Assembly (NCBI GenBank): GCA_051453625.1
Contig: JBOZIK010000001.1
Span: 215,446,788 to 215,510,787 of the forward strand
Length of the DNA: 64,000 nucleotides
From: Welwitschia mirabilis
Lineage: Eukaryota; Gnetophyta; Gnetopsida; Welwitschiales
Direction of reading: 5' to 3'
The position numbers were made by a program, and so were the translations under genes. Below, in pieces: positions 23,940-34,330 of this stretch. Positions within the stretch are counted from its first letter, which is position 1, and the number at the start of each line of letters is the position of its first letter. The notes under the pieces were generated by a model, which saw nothing but the letters and a program-made list of their open reading frames with translations, was not told where the DNA came from and searched no databases.

Positions 23940-25500
23940 ATATTACAATTATCCATAGGATAATGAGATAACCCCAAATTTGTTTTTAAGATGAAGAAAA
24001 GTATTAAAATTCAGGGTTTTAGTAAAAATATTAGTCAGATATTGGTCTCTACTCATAAAGTTCATAGAGATGTATCCTTTTTCTACTTGATCACTTAGGT
24101 AATGATGTACTAGCTTAATATGTTTGTTTTTTAAGTGATAAATAGGATTTTTTGATATGTTTATAGCACTTGTATTATCACAAAAGATAGGAACTTATTA
24201 AAAATTAACATCAAAATTCTTTAGCATTTCTTTTATTCATAAAACATGAGTATAATAACTACCTATTGCAATATATTCTTCTTCTGCAATTGAGAAAGAG
24301 ATGGAGTTTTATTTCTTACTTGTCCATTCTACTAAACATGAATCTAATAGAAAACAATTTTCACTTTTACTCTTTCTATCGTCTTTGTAACTAGCCCGTT
24401 TCACATCACTAAAGCCTATAATTTGAAAGATGTCTCCATAGGATAGCTATAATACCATGTACCTTTTACATACCTGATTATCTTTTTAATTGCTTGTAGA
24501 TTTGATTCTTTTAATTAGGATTGATACCTTACACATACTTCAACACTAAACATAATATCTGGTCTACTTGTAATCAAATATAATAAACTACCTATCATAC
24601 TTATGTAAATTTTTTAATCCACTGGTTTACTAATTTCATTCAAACACACTTTATATGACATAGATATAGGGGTCAGTTGTCTTTGCATTTTCTAATCCAA
24701 AACATTTAATTAAATCTCTTGCATATTTGGATTGAGAAATAAATATCCCATCTTTAGATTTCTTGATCTATAGTTACTCATTTCAAAATAAGTTGTCATA
24801 ATAGTTGTAAATTCTTTTGATAACCTTCTATTTGAGGCACCAAAAATACTATTATCTACATAAATTTTTATAATAATAAAATCCTTTTTTAAATTCTTTA
24901 CAAATAATGTTATGTCTTTAGTTCCATGAATATATCCATCTTAATTTTAAAAAGTGGCTAGCTTCTCATACCAAGCTCTTAGAACTTGTTTCAATCCATA
25001 TAATACTTTCTTAAGTCTATACACATAATAGGTTTTGTGAGGATTAATAAAACCTTATGATTGTTCTACATAAACTTCTTCATTTAAAGTATAATTTATA
25101 AAATCACTCTTCACATTCATTTGATAAACTTTGAAATTTTTATAGCTGTAAAAGACAAAAACCTTCTAAGGCTATCTACCCTTGCAAGAGGAGAAAAAGC
25201 ATCACCTACATCAATGCCTTCTATTTAATTATAGCATTATGCTATTAATCTTGCCTTATTGTTAATGACATTGTTTTCTTTATCACATTTATTTTTATAA
25301 ATCCACTTAATTCCAATGATATTTTTATCTTTTGGCCTTTCTACTAGCTTATAAACATCATTTTTCTTGAACTGTTATAGCTCATCTTGCATTGCCATCA
25401 TCCATTCCTCATGAATTTTAGCTTATTCAAATTTCTTAGGTTCTATTTTTGAAACATAACAAACATGAGCACATAAATTATTCATAGAACCTCTTGTTTA
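23940..25500 (-). pseudogene. copia RT-RNase H relic (minus strand)
   Basis: Reading the minus strand from 25430 down gives, across stops, MAMQDEL...QFKKNDVYKLVERPKDKN then IGIKWIYKNKCDKEN. Next come a NEEVYVEQ block and YVYRLKKVLYGLKQ near 25100-24985. IYVDNSIFG follows at 24865-24839, where YVDD has become YVDN. An LLYLITS...DIMF block lies near 24580-24545, and RNase H blocks near 24420-24000. All are standard copia RT and RNase H landmarks. The second catalytic Asp of RT is lost and frames are interrupted. Confidence 0.8.
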
Positions 25501-25509
25501 AGAAAAATT

Positions 25510-25575
25510 AACAAAGTCCTCCAAAAAAAGAACATAGTTTAACATAGTTTATGCCATTTCTTGGAGGACTCTGTT
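25510..25575. other. deletion junction with filler DNA between INT and RT
   Basis: The sequence jumps from integrase (the RVLQEMA block) to the N-terminal RT region, skipping about 0.5 kb present in the plus-strand relative (55660-56190). At the junction are a perfect 10-bp inverted repeat (agtcctccaa at 25515-25524, ttggaggact at 25561-25570) and a perfect tandem aacatagttt at 25531-25550. This suggests templated filler from break repair. Confidence 0.6.
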
Positions 25576-25816
25576 CTTTTTTTTAGTTATACCATTTTGT
25601 TTGATATCTTTGAGGCTTAAAATTAATGATTAATTCCATTATCAATGTAATATTTCTCAAAAAAATGATTCTCAAATTCACCACCATGATTACTTCTTAT
25701 TTTCTTTATGGTATACCCTTTTTTATTTTGAATTTTTTTGCATGTTTCAACCCAATTTTTGTAAGCTTTAGACTTGTTTGACAATAAGGATATCCAAGTA
25801 TATCTAGAGAAATCAT
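25576..25816 (-). pseudogene. copia integrase core relic (minus strand)
   Basis: A clean minus-strand frame reads DFSRYTWISLLSNKSKAY, then WVETCKKIQNKKG, then IKKIRSNHGGEFENHFF, then YIDNGINH. These are the second-Asp region (DDFSRYTW) and the third catalytic block of copia integrase, where RSDHGGEF now has Asn for Asp but keeps its Glu. The frame enters the gap at 25816, so the upstream His-Cys finger and first Asp are not visible. Confidence 0.82.
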
Positions 25817-25916
25817 NNNNNNNNNNNNNNNNNNNNNNNNNNNNNNNNNNNNNNNNNNNNNNNNNNNNNNNNNNNNNNNNNNNNNNNNNNNNNNNNNNNN
25901 NNNNNNNNNNNNNNNN
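25817..25916. other. 100-N gap hiding a copia/gypsy junction
   Basis: Exactly 100 N, the usual placeholder for unknown size. Copia integrase runs into its left edge and gypsy LTR resumes at its right edge. The missing copia 5' half, the CACTA right end and about 2 kb of gypsy LTR either lie here or were deleted. Confidence 0.75.
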
Positions 25917-27075
25917 TCCTTGATTTAATTTTTTGAATACCACACACACTATTTTACCTATGAGGTAATATGATTACATTCAAGTGAAAGGGATTAACCA
26001 CATTAAATTAGATAGGATGGGTTACATTAATAATATTAATCAATGACAAGTTGGTTGAGCTTTAATGTGACATTAATATATGAATGACAAGAAGACATCA
26101 TATCTATTATTCATGCACTTAAATAGGGTAAGTAATTCTCTTACTTTAATTAACAAGATTAGCTAAATACATGATTTCCTCATGCTACTTTCTTCTTAAT
26201 CCTTAATAGGATCATAATCATATTTAACTAACTTAAAAACATGCATTAGATAATGTGTAATATGTATTGAAAGAATAAATATTTTTATGCACCAATGAGA
26301 TAAGAATTTCTAATTCTAATGAATAAGAAATATGAATATTTTAAAAACCAAGTACTTTTATAAATATCAAGAAGGATAAACATCATGGTAGAGTCAAATC
26401 TACTTATTCATACTTTTTGATTCTTAGATAAGAGTACATGTACTTATTTACATTCTCATTAATTTTATGATCTATCAAATTCATCAACATAAAGCAAAAG
26501 AAAGAAAATTTCATAATAGAATGTATTACACTTAAATGTTTTATTCATTTCTTTATCAACTATACCAATTGTTTATCATTAACCAAGAAATTTTATATTT
26601 TTAACTTTAATAAGAGAAAAGCATGAATGAGTAACATAAAAATTTAATATCCCATTATTATTTCATATCTTTTTATATAGTCCTTAATTTAATAATTTTA
26701 CCATGTAAATTAGATCCTTTTACATAAATGGAAGTATTTGATTTTAACATTTAGTTAAATCTTTATTATGAGCATAAAATTTTCACCAGATAATTATCAA
26801 AAATATGCAAACCATATAAAGTATCCAAAAATTAAGATTAAGTACTTAAATATTGTATAAGTATTTAAAATTTAAAAGCAATCATAATGCATTTTTTTTG
26901 ACATAAAAAATATAAGACAACTTGTGGTTATAAAAACAAGTATTAGTTTCTACAAATCTTTAATTAAAGAAGGGTTTCATATTAAAACTAAAATACCAAA
27001 AAAATGTCATATAATTAAGAGATTAAAATATTTAATATTTAAGTAATTAAAGATTACAAATTATGAGATGTAGCA
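25917..27075 (-). repeat. gypsy 5' LTR, right segment
   Basis: Aligns with 12360-13551 of the sister LTR from its first bases (tccttgattta versus ttcttgattca) to the terminal tgtagca. Length is 1159 bp, against 1192 in the sister. Confidence 0.87.
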
Positions 27076-27080
27076 ATATT
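27076..27080. repeat. target site duplication (right), ATATT
   Basis: Perfect copy of 9367-9371, abutting the LTR end tgtagca. It fixes the outer boundary of the gypsy element despite the nested insertions. Confidence 0.85.
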
Positions 27081-28225
27081 CTAACTTCCTTATTAGTGAA
27101 ATAGATCATCAAATATAAATATATATTTTGTGTAGCAAATTTAAAAGAAAAGAAATCATGATTGTAGTGATCTAAAAGATGTCCATCTATGGTTTAAACT
27201 ACACTAATTAAGATAGTAATAATTTATATTTCTATATACTATTTAATGATTCCCCATGCTAAACAAGGATTACATAAGTTTTACTTTTCAAGAACTACTG
27301 CAATGAGTAAACTCTTGTGCTAGTTACCTAATTTTCATAGGTAATGCCAAGTAAGGACATATGTCATTATCATAATAGATTATGAGGTTATCAATACCTT
27401 AGATCTATACAATGTGTATCTTATTTATTAAAATAAAGGTCTTTTACATACAAATAATCTCATCCNNNNNNNNNNNNNNNNNNNNNNNNNNNNNNNNNNN
27501 NNNNNNNNNNNNNNNNNNNNNNNNNNNNNNNNNNNNNNNNNNNNNNNNNNNNNNNNNNNNNNNNNNNNNNNNNNNNNNNNNNNNNNNNNNNNNNNNNNNN
27601 NNNNNNNNNNNGAGATAAGATATATTTCACATGAAGACCATAATGTGTGTATCTTTCCCATGAAAATAAAGGTATTGATATATACACTATCTATCCATGT
27701 CATATAAAGATGCCTTTCTTTTTTCCAATTTTTCTTTTTCTTTTTCTTTTGAGTGGAAACATATTTCATATGAATGTTCACATGTGTAAACATCTGTCTC
27801 TTCCATTATGTAAATGATATCATAAATGTCTTTTATAAATGGTATTTATCCTTCCCATATGAACATATCTCTTAGTATTTTTCCTCTTTTTTTAAATATC
27901 ATATGAAGTTATCTAGTCATATCTTTTGAGTATAAAAGTTTATATCTATAAGTATTTTGTTTAGAATTATATAAGATCACAGTCACTAAATGTGTACATA
28001 TAATATTAGGAATGGTATGAATAATAAGAACTAATATATTTAATTAAGATTTCCTTCATTAAATTAGTTTTAAATCAAATAAGTAGTAGGAGGCATTAAA
28101 AAGACTAAATTATTACATAATGAACTAAGTAATATATCTACTTATCATAATACTAGGATTTAGCAATGAATAAATTCTAGAACCTAACATTATCAAAGGC
28201 ACATCTCTTAAGTGATATTAATTTG
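27081..28225. other. short degenerate repeats around a gap, no gene
   Basis: Between about 27410 and 27870, variants of aatgtgtatctt...aaaataaaggt and catatttcacatgaa recur loosely on both sides of the N run 27466-27611. This suggests a degenerate tandem repeat. No coding frame is supported. Confidence 0.4.
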
Positions 28226-28350
28226 AACTTTATTTACTTCTCTCTCTTTCTCTCTCTCTTCAATTCCCCTCCCTTCCCCTCACCTCATTTCCCCCATCCC
28301 CCACAGCCCTCCCCTTCCTCCAACCCCCTCTCTTTCCTTCCTCTATCTCA
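28226..28350. repeat. polypyrimidine tract
   Basis: About 120 bp of almost pure C and T on the plus strand, beginning with a CT-repeat and becoming C-rich (cttcccctcacctcatttcc). It is by far the most C-rich stretch of the region. It may be a simple-sequence expansion or the 5' leader of an element; no downstream ORF supports a gene. Confidence 0.8.
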
Positions 28351-29576
28351 CTCACTCATACATTAAATTGTCTAAAGTTTGAGATCAATAAGATAGGTTT
28401 AAAATCATGGATCACATTATAAATTTATAAAAATATTTAACTCTTTGACCATTAAATTTAAAAGAATGATTTTCATTAATTTTTATAATATTAATAAAAC
28501 CATGAAAAATAGTTATAAAATTTGGAAAGATCTAATCTACTTAGATAAAAGTTTTATAGGATTCATCCTTAGGTTTTTCAAATTTGTTTAGATTTTCAAA
28601 AATAGGTTAGCATTCAATAATTCTAATGCACTTCTCACTAGAAAGTTATTTTTATGATGTATCTAGTGAAGGTTTAAATGACTCATAATAGGGACTTCTT
28701 TAAATGGTCAGTGCTAGATTTTTATAAGATTTATATAGAGGATGAATTTTTTAAGAAGGAAAAATATTTAAGGTTTTCATATTTATAATTTTTAACTAGG
28801 TTTAGGTCTTCTAATCAATCTATGAAATTCTTTTTTATTATATTGAAAACTTTGATTTTGTATCCATATTTTTACTACTTCATTCCTATAGTTTATTAGG
28901 ATAATAAAGGTGGCTAGGAATGGATTTTATACTATAAGGATAAATACCATTATGTTGTATTCAACCCATAAGAGTATAAAGTCTAGTAGATAGTAAAAGT
29001 TAACTAATTATACCAAAACATCTTCTACCATTTTCATTGATTATTACTTAATTATAAGGCCATTCTAGTCTTCTTTAGTCTTTTAGTTCTAGTTATCTAC
29101 ATCACAAATAAAACACTACATTCACACTATCTTTCAATTTTGACAAATATCTCTCTATCATTTTGTTACTTATGATACATAAAATTGTTATTAAACTAGG
29201 ATATCTAAACTTTAGTGGAATTTTGTCTTAAAATATGAAATTTACTTTTTGGGCTAGAAAGGCACCATTATTAACATTAATTTTTTTTCCTTTATCATGC
29301 ACATATCTTTAATGAATTTATCATAACATGACATTTTTTTAATAACATCTAGAAGTGGAATGTTTATTTTTACTTTCTTAATATTTTCAACTATCTTTAA
29401 CCAAGTGGTTTATTCCTTATTTATCTCAGACATTTGGGAAATATAGAATTTTGAAACTCCTCATCTAAATCCCTCCTTGTCATCCTTTTTATTTTTCTCA
29501 AATTAGGTATTTAAGTCCTTCTATGTCATCCTATTTATCTTTCTTGACTAAGCTATAGTTTGAAGTAAGGGGTTTA
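28351..29576. other. AT-rich DNA, nothing recognised
   Basis: No convincing coding, RNA or terminal-repeat signals on either strand. Confidence 0.5.
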
Positions 29577-29589
29577 GATCACTATAAGA

Positions 29590-29935
29590 AATATATGCTT
29601 TTAATGCATTTCTAAAATTCTTAAAAGGCCTTGAAAAATGCCTTAAAATCTTTTAAGGTTTTTCTTCTTAAAATGCTTTAAAACATACTACCTGAAAAGC
29701 CTAGATGCTTTTAAAGTGTTTCTAAGACATTTGTATTAAAACGCCTTAAAGGATATTGTAAGGTATTTGTGTAATAAACACCTAGAAAGGCTTTTAAGGC
29801 ATTTTTTATGAGAAATACCTCAAAGGCCTTTTGAGGAGTTTCTTGTTAAAAATAAAAGCTTTTGAGGCATTTTATTAGATAAATGCCTGAGAAGTCCTTT
29901 TTTTTTGATGTTTTACTAAATGAACACCTTAAATG
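29590..29935. repeat. CACTA left subterminal repeats
   Basis: Dense direct and inverted copies of aaggcattt, ccttaaa, cttaaaggc and ttttaaggc, spaced about 10-25 bp. In En/Spm-like elements this region binds the accessory DNA-binding protein (family knowledge). The motif matches the clusters at 4770, 20242 and 39160. Confidence 0.7.
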
Positions 29936-29943
29936 TTTTTGTC

Positions 29944-29944
<1 letters not shown>

Positions 29945-30008
<64 letters not shown>
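29945..30008. repeat. (GT)n microsatellite with (TA)n tail
   Basis: Uninterrupted alternating GT from about 29946 to 29999, roughly 27 units, then tatatata. It sits immediately inside the left subterminal repeat cluster. Its perfection contrasts with the decayed surroundings, so it is probably a recent expansion and polymorphic. Confidence 0.95.
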
Positions 30009-30454
30009 AGAAGTCAAATTTTCCATTGTTCTTCTAAATCACATCACACAAAACATGTTTTTTTTTTAAATATAAATTTTTATGTACTTTCATTAATACT
30101 ATGTTATTGCTCTTAAGAAAACATGCCATGCAATAATTGGACCACTACATATCTTCTTCATCTTATATGTGAAGCATCTGAAGCTATATTCTCCATAATC
30201 CTCTTTTAAATAAAATAGAGTCCCATCCATTTAAAATATACACACACAATGACAATTTCTATATAGTGCTTCAAAGTGATACAAGTGTGGGATACATAGT
30301 CCACTAGTGGAGGGGAAAAAAATATTTTAACAATAATTAAAATCCAAGTAATCTCTAAATGTCACAGGATCCACTTATTTGAAATTCACATTTCAAATAT
30401 TAAGAAGACCAGATCTTGAGATCAAGCTTGCTTCTATTGTTTCCTAGAATTATC

Positions 30455-30570
30455 ACTTTTCCTAGCCTCCACTTACAAAGGACACCCCCACCATGCCATT
30501 CAGGGTGTTTTCCCCAAGCTTCGGTCACACTACATGAGAGGCCTTATGTATGGAACACCAAAACTGGGGT
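30455..30570. other. GC-richer island of unknown origin
   Basis: About 115 bp near half G+C (gacacccccaccatgcc, cccaagcttcggtcacac) in otherwise AT-rich DNA. The minus strand reads EAWGKHPEWHGGGVLC in one frame, which I do not recognise. The plus strand has a 79-codon frame running into a 7-N gap (30645-30651). It could be an exon captured by the CACTA element, organelle DNA or a less methylated segment. No function can be assigned. Confidence 0.35.
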
Positions 30571-33500
30571 TGGGAATTCTCACCTAGAGTTTTTGAAAAC
30601 ATATTGCTTACTAAACAAGATCCTCCCATTGCATAATTCATTCTNNNNNNNATAGATTACATGATGGAAATAAAGGGTTCCATCTACAAAAATTAAAACA
30701 TCAAAATATAAAGGACTTTGATATAATGTCTTTCTATGTAGGGGGAAAAAAACTGAAGGACTTCAATGCTAGTATGGAAAGTAGCCTAGATATTAAAGTT
30801 GAGATAACTACCCTCTAAAAGAAAGTTGAGGAATTTTCAAAGTAATTTCTAATAATTGGATTTGAGAAAGAAGTGATGAAATACAAGGACTAAAGCTACA
30901 TGATTCACACATCAAATTTTGTGCTCTCATATGTTTATTTAAGTAGGTTTTGGCTGCGAAAGTCCCTACAAATAATTTTTCTCATCTATCATGTAGGTAT
31001 TTCATTATCAAGTATTCCATTATCTATGTTATGACATTAGATGGCTTAATTGTTGAAACTTTGTATTTCGATTAAAGGAAAATAGGGGAAATAGAACTTT
31101 TCATTTTGAAAGTTGCATATTTGATTTGCCAATCTTAGATGGACATAAGAAATTATCTCCAATATTGATATTCCATCCATTAATTTCTACTTATTAGGTT
31201 TCTTTATCGCTTTCGATCAACTATCTAGAAAAAAATGTCCATCCATTAATTTTGAACATTACTTTCAAGCCAATTTTATGTATTTGTCTTCCTACTAATT
31301 ATAGAGGTAGTTTGCTAGATCCATTCGTTCAATCTCATTGCTAACAGTTGCTAACAAAAACTAAAAGCTTGTTTTATTTAGAAAGTGATATTATTTATTT
31401 TTATAGCTTTCATTTGCATTTGTACTTACTTAAAGAAGGATGATTCTGATAGGTAGGCGTTATTTCATTAATTAAACCTCTATGCTGATAATCCCTCCTA
31501 TCAAAAGTAGAGGTCATAGCCTTTTGCTTAAAAATTATCTAATGTATGGTATGAGCTATAGATATTACATACCCTTTTCCTGCCTTTAAAAAACACAACC
31601 AATTCTCTATACATTTTAAAAATTTCTTTATTACCATTTGACTTGTAAAATAAAAGATATCTTCTATAGCAGAGATGATATTTAAAATGTATAAAGCAAC
31701 CTTATACTTTGACTATCATTTTACATCTCTTGATGCTTCTATAAGATGAAAAGCAATGTTTAAGTTATAATCAACTTGTCTTATAACAAGAGATTACTAC
31801 TAGAAAGTTAGTTTGGCTTATAGTTCAAACTAAATCCCCTCTTATTCAAGAGGCTTAGATAAACCTTGGTAAGTAACGGATGTACAAATAAGGTGCATTG
31901 TTGAGCTTATTTACAACAAAGCTTTCTTATTGAATCAGGTATTAGTTTTGACAAATCACTAAGAATTAAACTTATTATGTTCATTCTAATTCCCTAATAA
32001 GTTATTGAAGGGGTCAAAAGAGCACCTGGCTAAATTTTGGAAAGATTTGTTAAATCTCAATCCAAGTCTCTAGGAATTACTGTAGATAGTAATGATGTAC
32101 ACATGCAAGAATATCTAGTTTATGGTGTTGAATTTTATTCTATAACTCTTTCTACATTAGTTCTGCAACTATCAATTACTCATCTATAATGTTCGTAGTA
32201 GACTCAATAGCCTAACTTCATTACTCAGTTGAGAAACTATATTAGAGAAATTACAAAGATTAAAGAAAGAATATTCAACAAGGAAATAAAAATATGACAT
32301 TATTAAGTAATAAACTTAAAATTCAAGACTACATAATAGACATGATGTTAATCATTATCTAGTGCATAAAATTAAAAAATTCTAGACACATGTGATATGC
32401 TAGGTTTACGTAGGTTCATCTCATTGTGAACTATGTTAAAATAAGATGATACCATTTTCTAGTGATTAAAATACAGACTTCTTAAACAAAGCAAATTATG
32501 TGATTCAACCAAGTGGTACCAACAACATGAATTATATTAGACATAACATTACATGACCTTAATAATATAAATAAAAATTTCTAATTATGTTTTAAATGAT
32601 GTATTTTAATTAACATAAAATCATAAAAGCATCAGTAAATAAAGAAAATAAGACAAGAAAGAGGAGGTAACATTTTAAAACTTTAAAAGACAATGAACAC
32701 CACCTGTAGCACCTCTTTAATGTTTCTTCTAGAGCCATGCATAAGCCACTTTTGCCTAAGCCAAAACATTGAGACAAAACTATTCTAAAATTATAAGGCA
32801 CTTGATATGCAAAGTACAATTTAAAAAATAAAGAAGGTAACTTTTCTTTTATTGAAAAAAAGAAAAAAAGAGCATAATTTTTCATCCTTAAAAAGAAAAC
32901 AAAAATAAAAGATTAAATGGAAAATACATTTCAAGCTAATTTTTGTACTTGTTAGAGCATAAATTATGTAGATCCAATTCTTTTTATCCTATAAAAAAAT
33001 TTAATATTAAGCTAAATATTGTTGGAGATTCTATGAAGATTATAAATACTAAACAAGGTCCCTTCTAAATATTTAATAAAGAAATGATATTTTACAAAAA
33101 TGAAGAAAAAGCAAAAAAAAAAAGAGGCGGGGAAACAAAAGAACCTTCAAGAAAAGTTTTTTACTATGACTACCTTCAACATGTCCATTGTATTTGAACT
33201 AGAAAGAATTAACAAAAAGGGATGAATTTCTAGGTTGTACAATAGGAGATCTGGCTTTGGCTTGCAACTTTAAAGTGAAATAAATTATCAAACAAACAAG
33301 TAAAGAAGACTACTATATGTAATATGCAATAAGTGAAAGAGTAAATACTATCATGTAAAGAAATTATTCAACCTACAGATGAATGCTTATTTTGAAAGAT
33401 AGCACCAGACAAGCTACACCCACTTTCAAAAGTGTACTTTATCTAGTCAATAATTTTTATGTGGATTAGAACTACCATCTTCCTTATTTTCATCAAATCA

Positions 33501-33701
33501 TTATTCTTATTAGAATCATTTCCCTTAGTAGGAACTCACTCTAAGAAATCCTCATTAGAAGTACTCGAAGAACATTTATTCATATTTTTGATACACTCAT
33601 CATTAAGCTTATTAATTCCATTGGGTATGTTGAAATTCTTTCCATCAATAGTGGAACCCAAGGAATGTTACCAAAAGACCCTTGAAGTAAGGAATGAGAG
33701 A

Positions 33702-34330
33702 AACCTTGTTTAATGAAATTCCAAAAGCTTGCTGGGAGGGAAGGCTTGNNNNNNNNNNNNNNNNNNNNNNNNNNNNNNNNNNNNNNNNNNNNNNNNNNNN
33801 NNNNNNNNNNNNNNNNNNNNNNNNNNNNNNNNNNNNNNNNNNNNNNNNNNNNNNNNNNNNNNNNNNNNNNNNNNNNNNNNNNNNNNNNNNNNNNNNNNNN
33901 NNNNNNNNNNNNNNNNNNNNNNNNNNNNNNNNNNNNNNNNNNNNNNNNNNNNNNNNNNNNNNNNNNNNNNNNNNNNNNNNNNNNNNNNNNNNNNNNNNNN
34001 NNNNNNNNNNNNNNNNNNNNNNNNNNNNNNNNNNNNNNNNNNNNNNNNNNNNNNNNNNNNNNNNNNNNNNNNNNNNNNNNNNNNNNNNNNNNNNNNNNNN
34101 NNNNNNNNNNNNNNNNNNNNNNNNNNNNNNNNNNNNNNNNNNNNNNNNNNNNNNNNNNNNNNNNNNNNNNNNNNNNNNNNNNNNNNNNNNNNNNNNNNNN
34201 NNNNNNNNNNNNNNNNNNNNNNNNNNNNNNNNNNNNNNNNNNNNNNNNNNNNNNNNNNNNNNNNNNNNNNNNNNNNNNNNNNNAACCTTGTTTAATGAAA
34301 TTACAAAATCTTGCTGGGAGGGAAGGCTTG
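33702..34330. other. gap 33749-34283 with duplicated flanks
   Basis: The 47 bp before the 535-N run (33702-33748) recur after it (34284-34330) with two mismatches. Either a real tandem duplication spans the gap or the assembler failed to merge overlapping contig ends. The same pattern at 50340 and 51164 is demonstrably artefactual. Confidence 0.7.

Larger units (their letters stand above)
22024..25816 (-). mobile_element. Ty1/copia element (Sirevirus/Angela-like), 3' half
   Basis: A minus-strand copia remnant consisting of 3' LTR (22024-23198), PPT, untranslated 3' region, RNase H, RT and part of integrase. It then stops at the 100-N gap, beyond which the gypsy LTR resumes at once. Gag, protease, the PBS and the 5' LTR are therefore missing or hidden in the gap. 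Its LTR and PPT belong to the same family as the plus-strand element at 50259, but it has only about 750 bp between RNase H and PPT and no third ORF there. The 5 bp before its LTR are gttaa; no partner can be checked. Confidence 0.8.
9372..27075 (-). mobile_element. Ty3/gypsy chromovirus (Tekay/Del-like), nested host
   Basis: A complete but decayed minus-strand LTR retrotransposon. Plus-strand order is: 3' LTR (9372-13551), PPT, chromodomain, integrase, RNase H, RT, gag, PBS, 5' LTR (18853-27075, interrupted). The internal domain is 5.3 kb. The gag-PR-RT-RH-INT order, a chromodomain-like tail and very long LTRs point to the Tekay/Del branch of chromoviruses (known family traits; clade by inference). 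The 5' LTR carries a CACTA insertion holding a copia insertion. A perfect ATATT duplication brackets the whole. All reading frames are broken by many stops, so it cannot encode its own mobility. Confidence 0.88.

Noticed and set aside
29883-30116. 77-codon frame with alternating Cys-Val
   Set aside because: It is a translated (GT)n microsatellite.
30416-30655. 79-codon plus-strand frame as a gene
   Set aside because: No family resemblance and it runs into a 7-N gap. Kept only as a compositional island.
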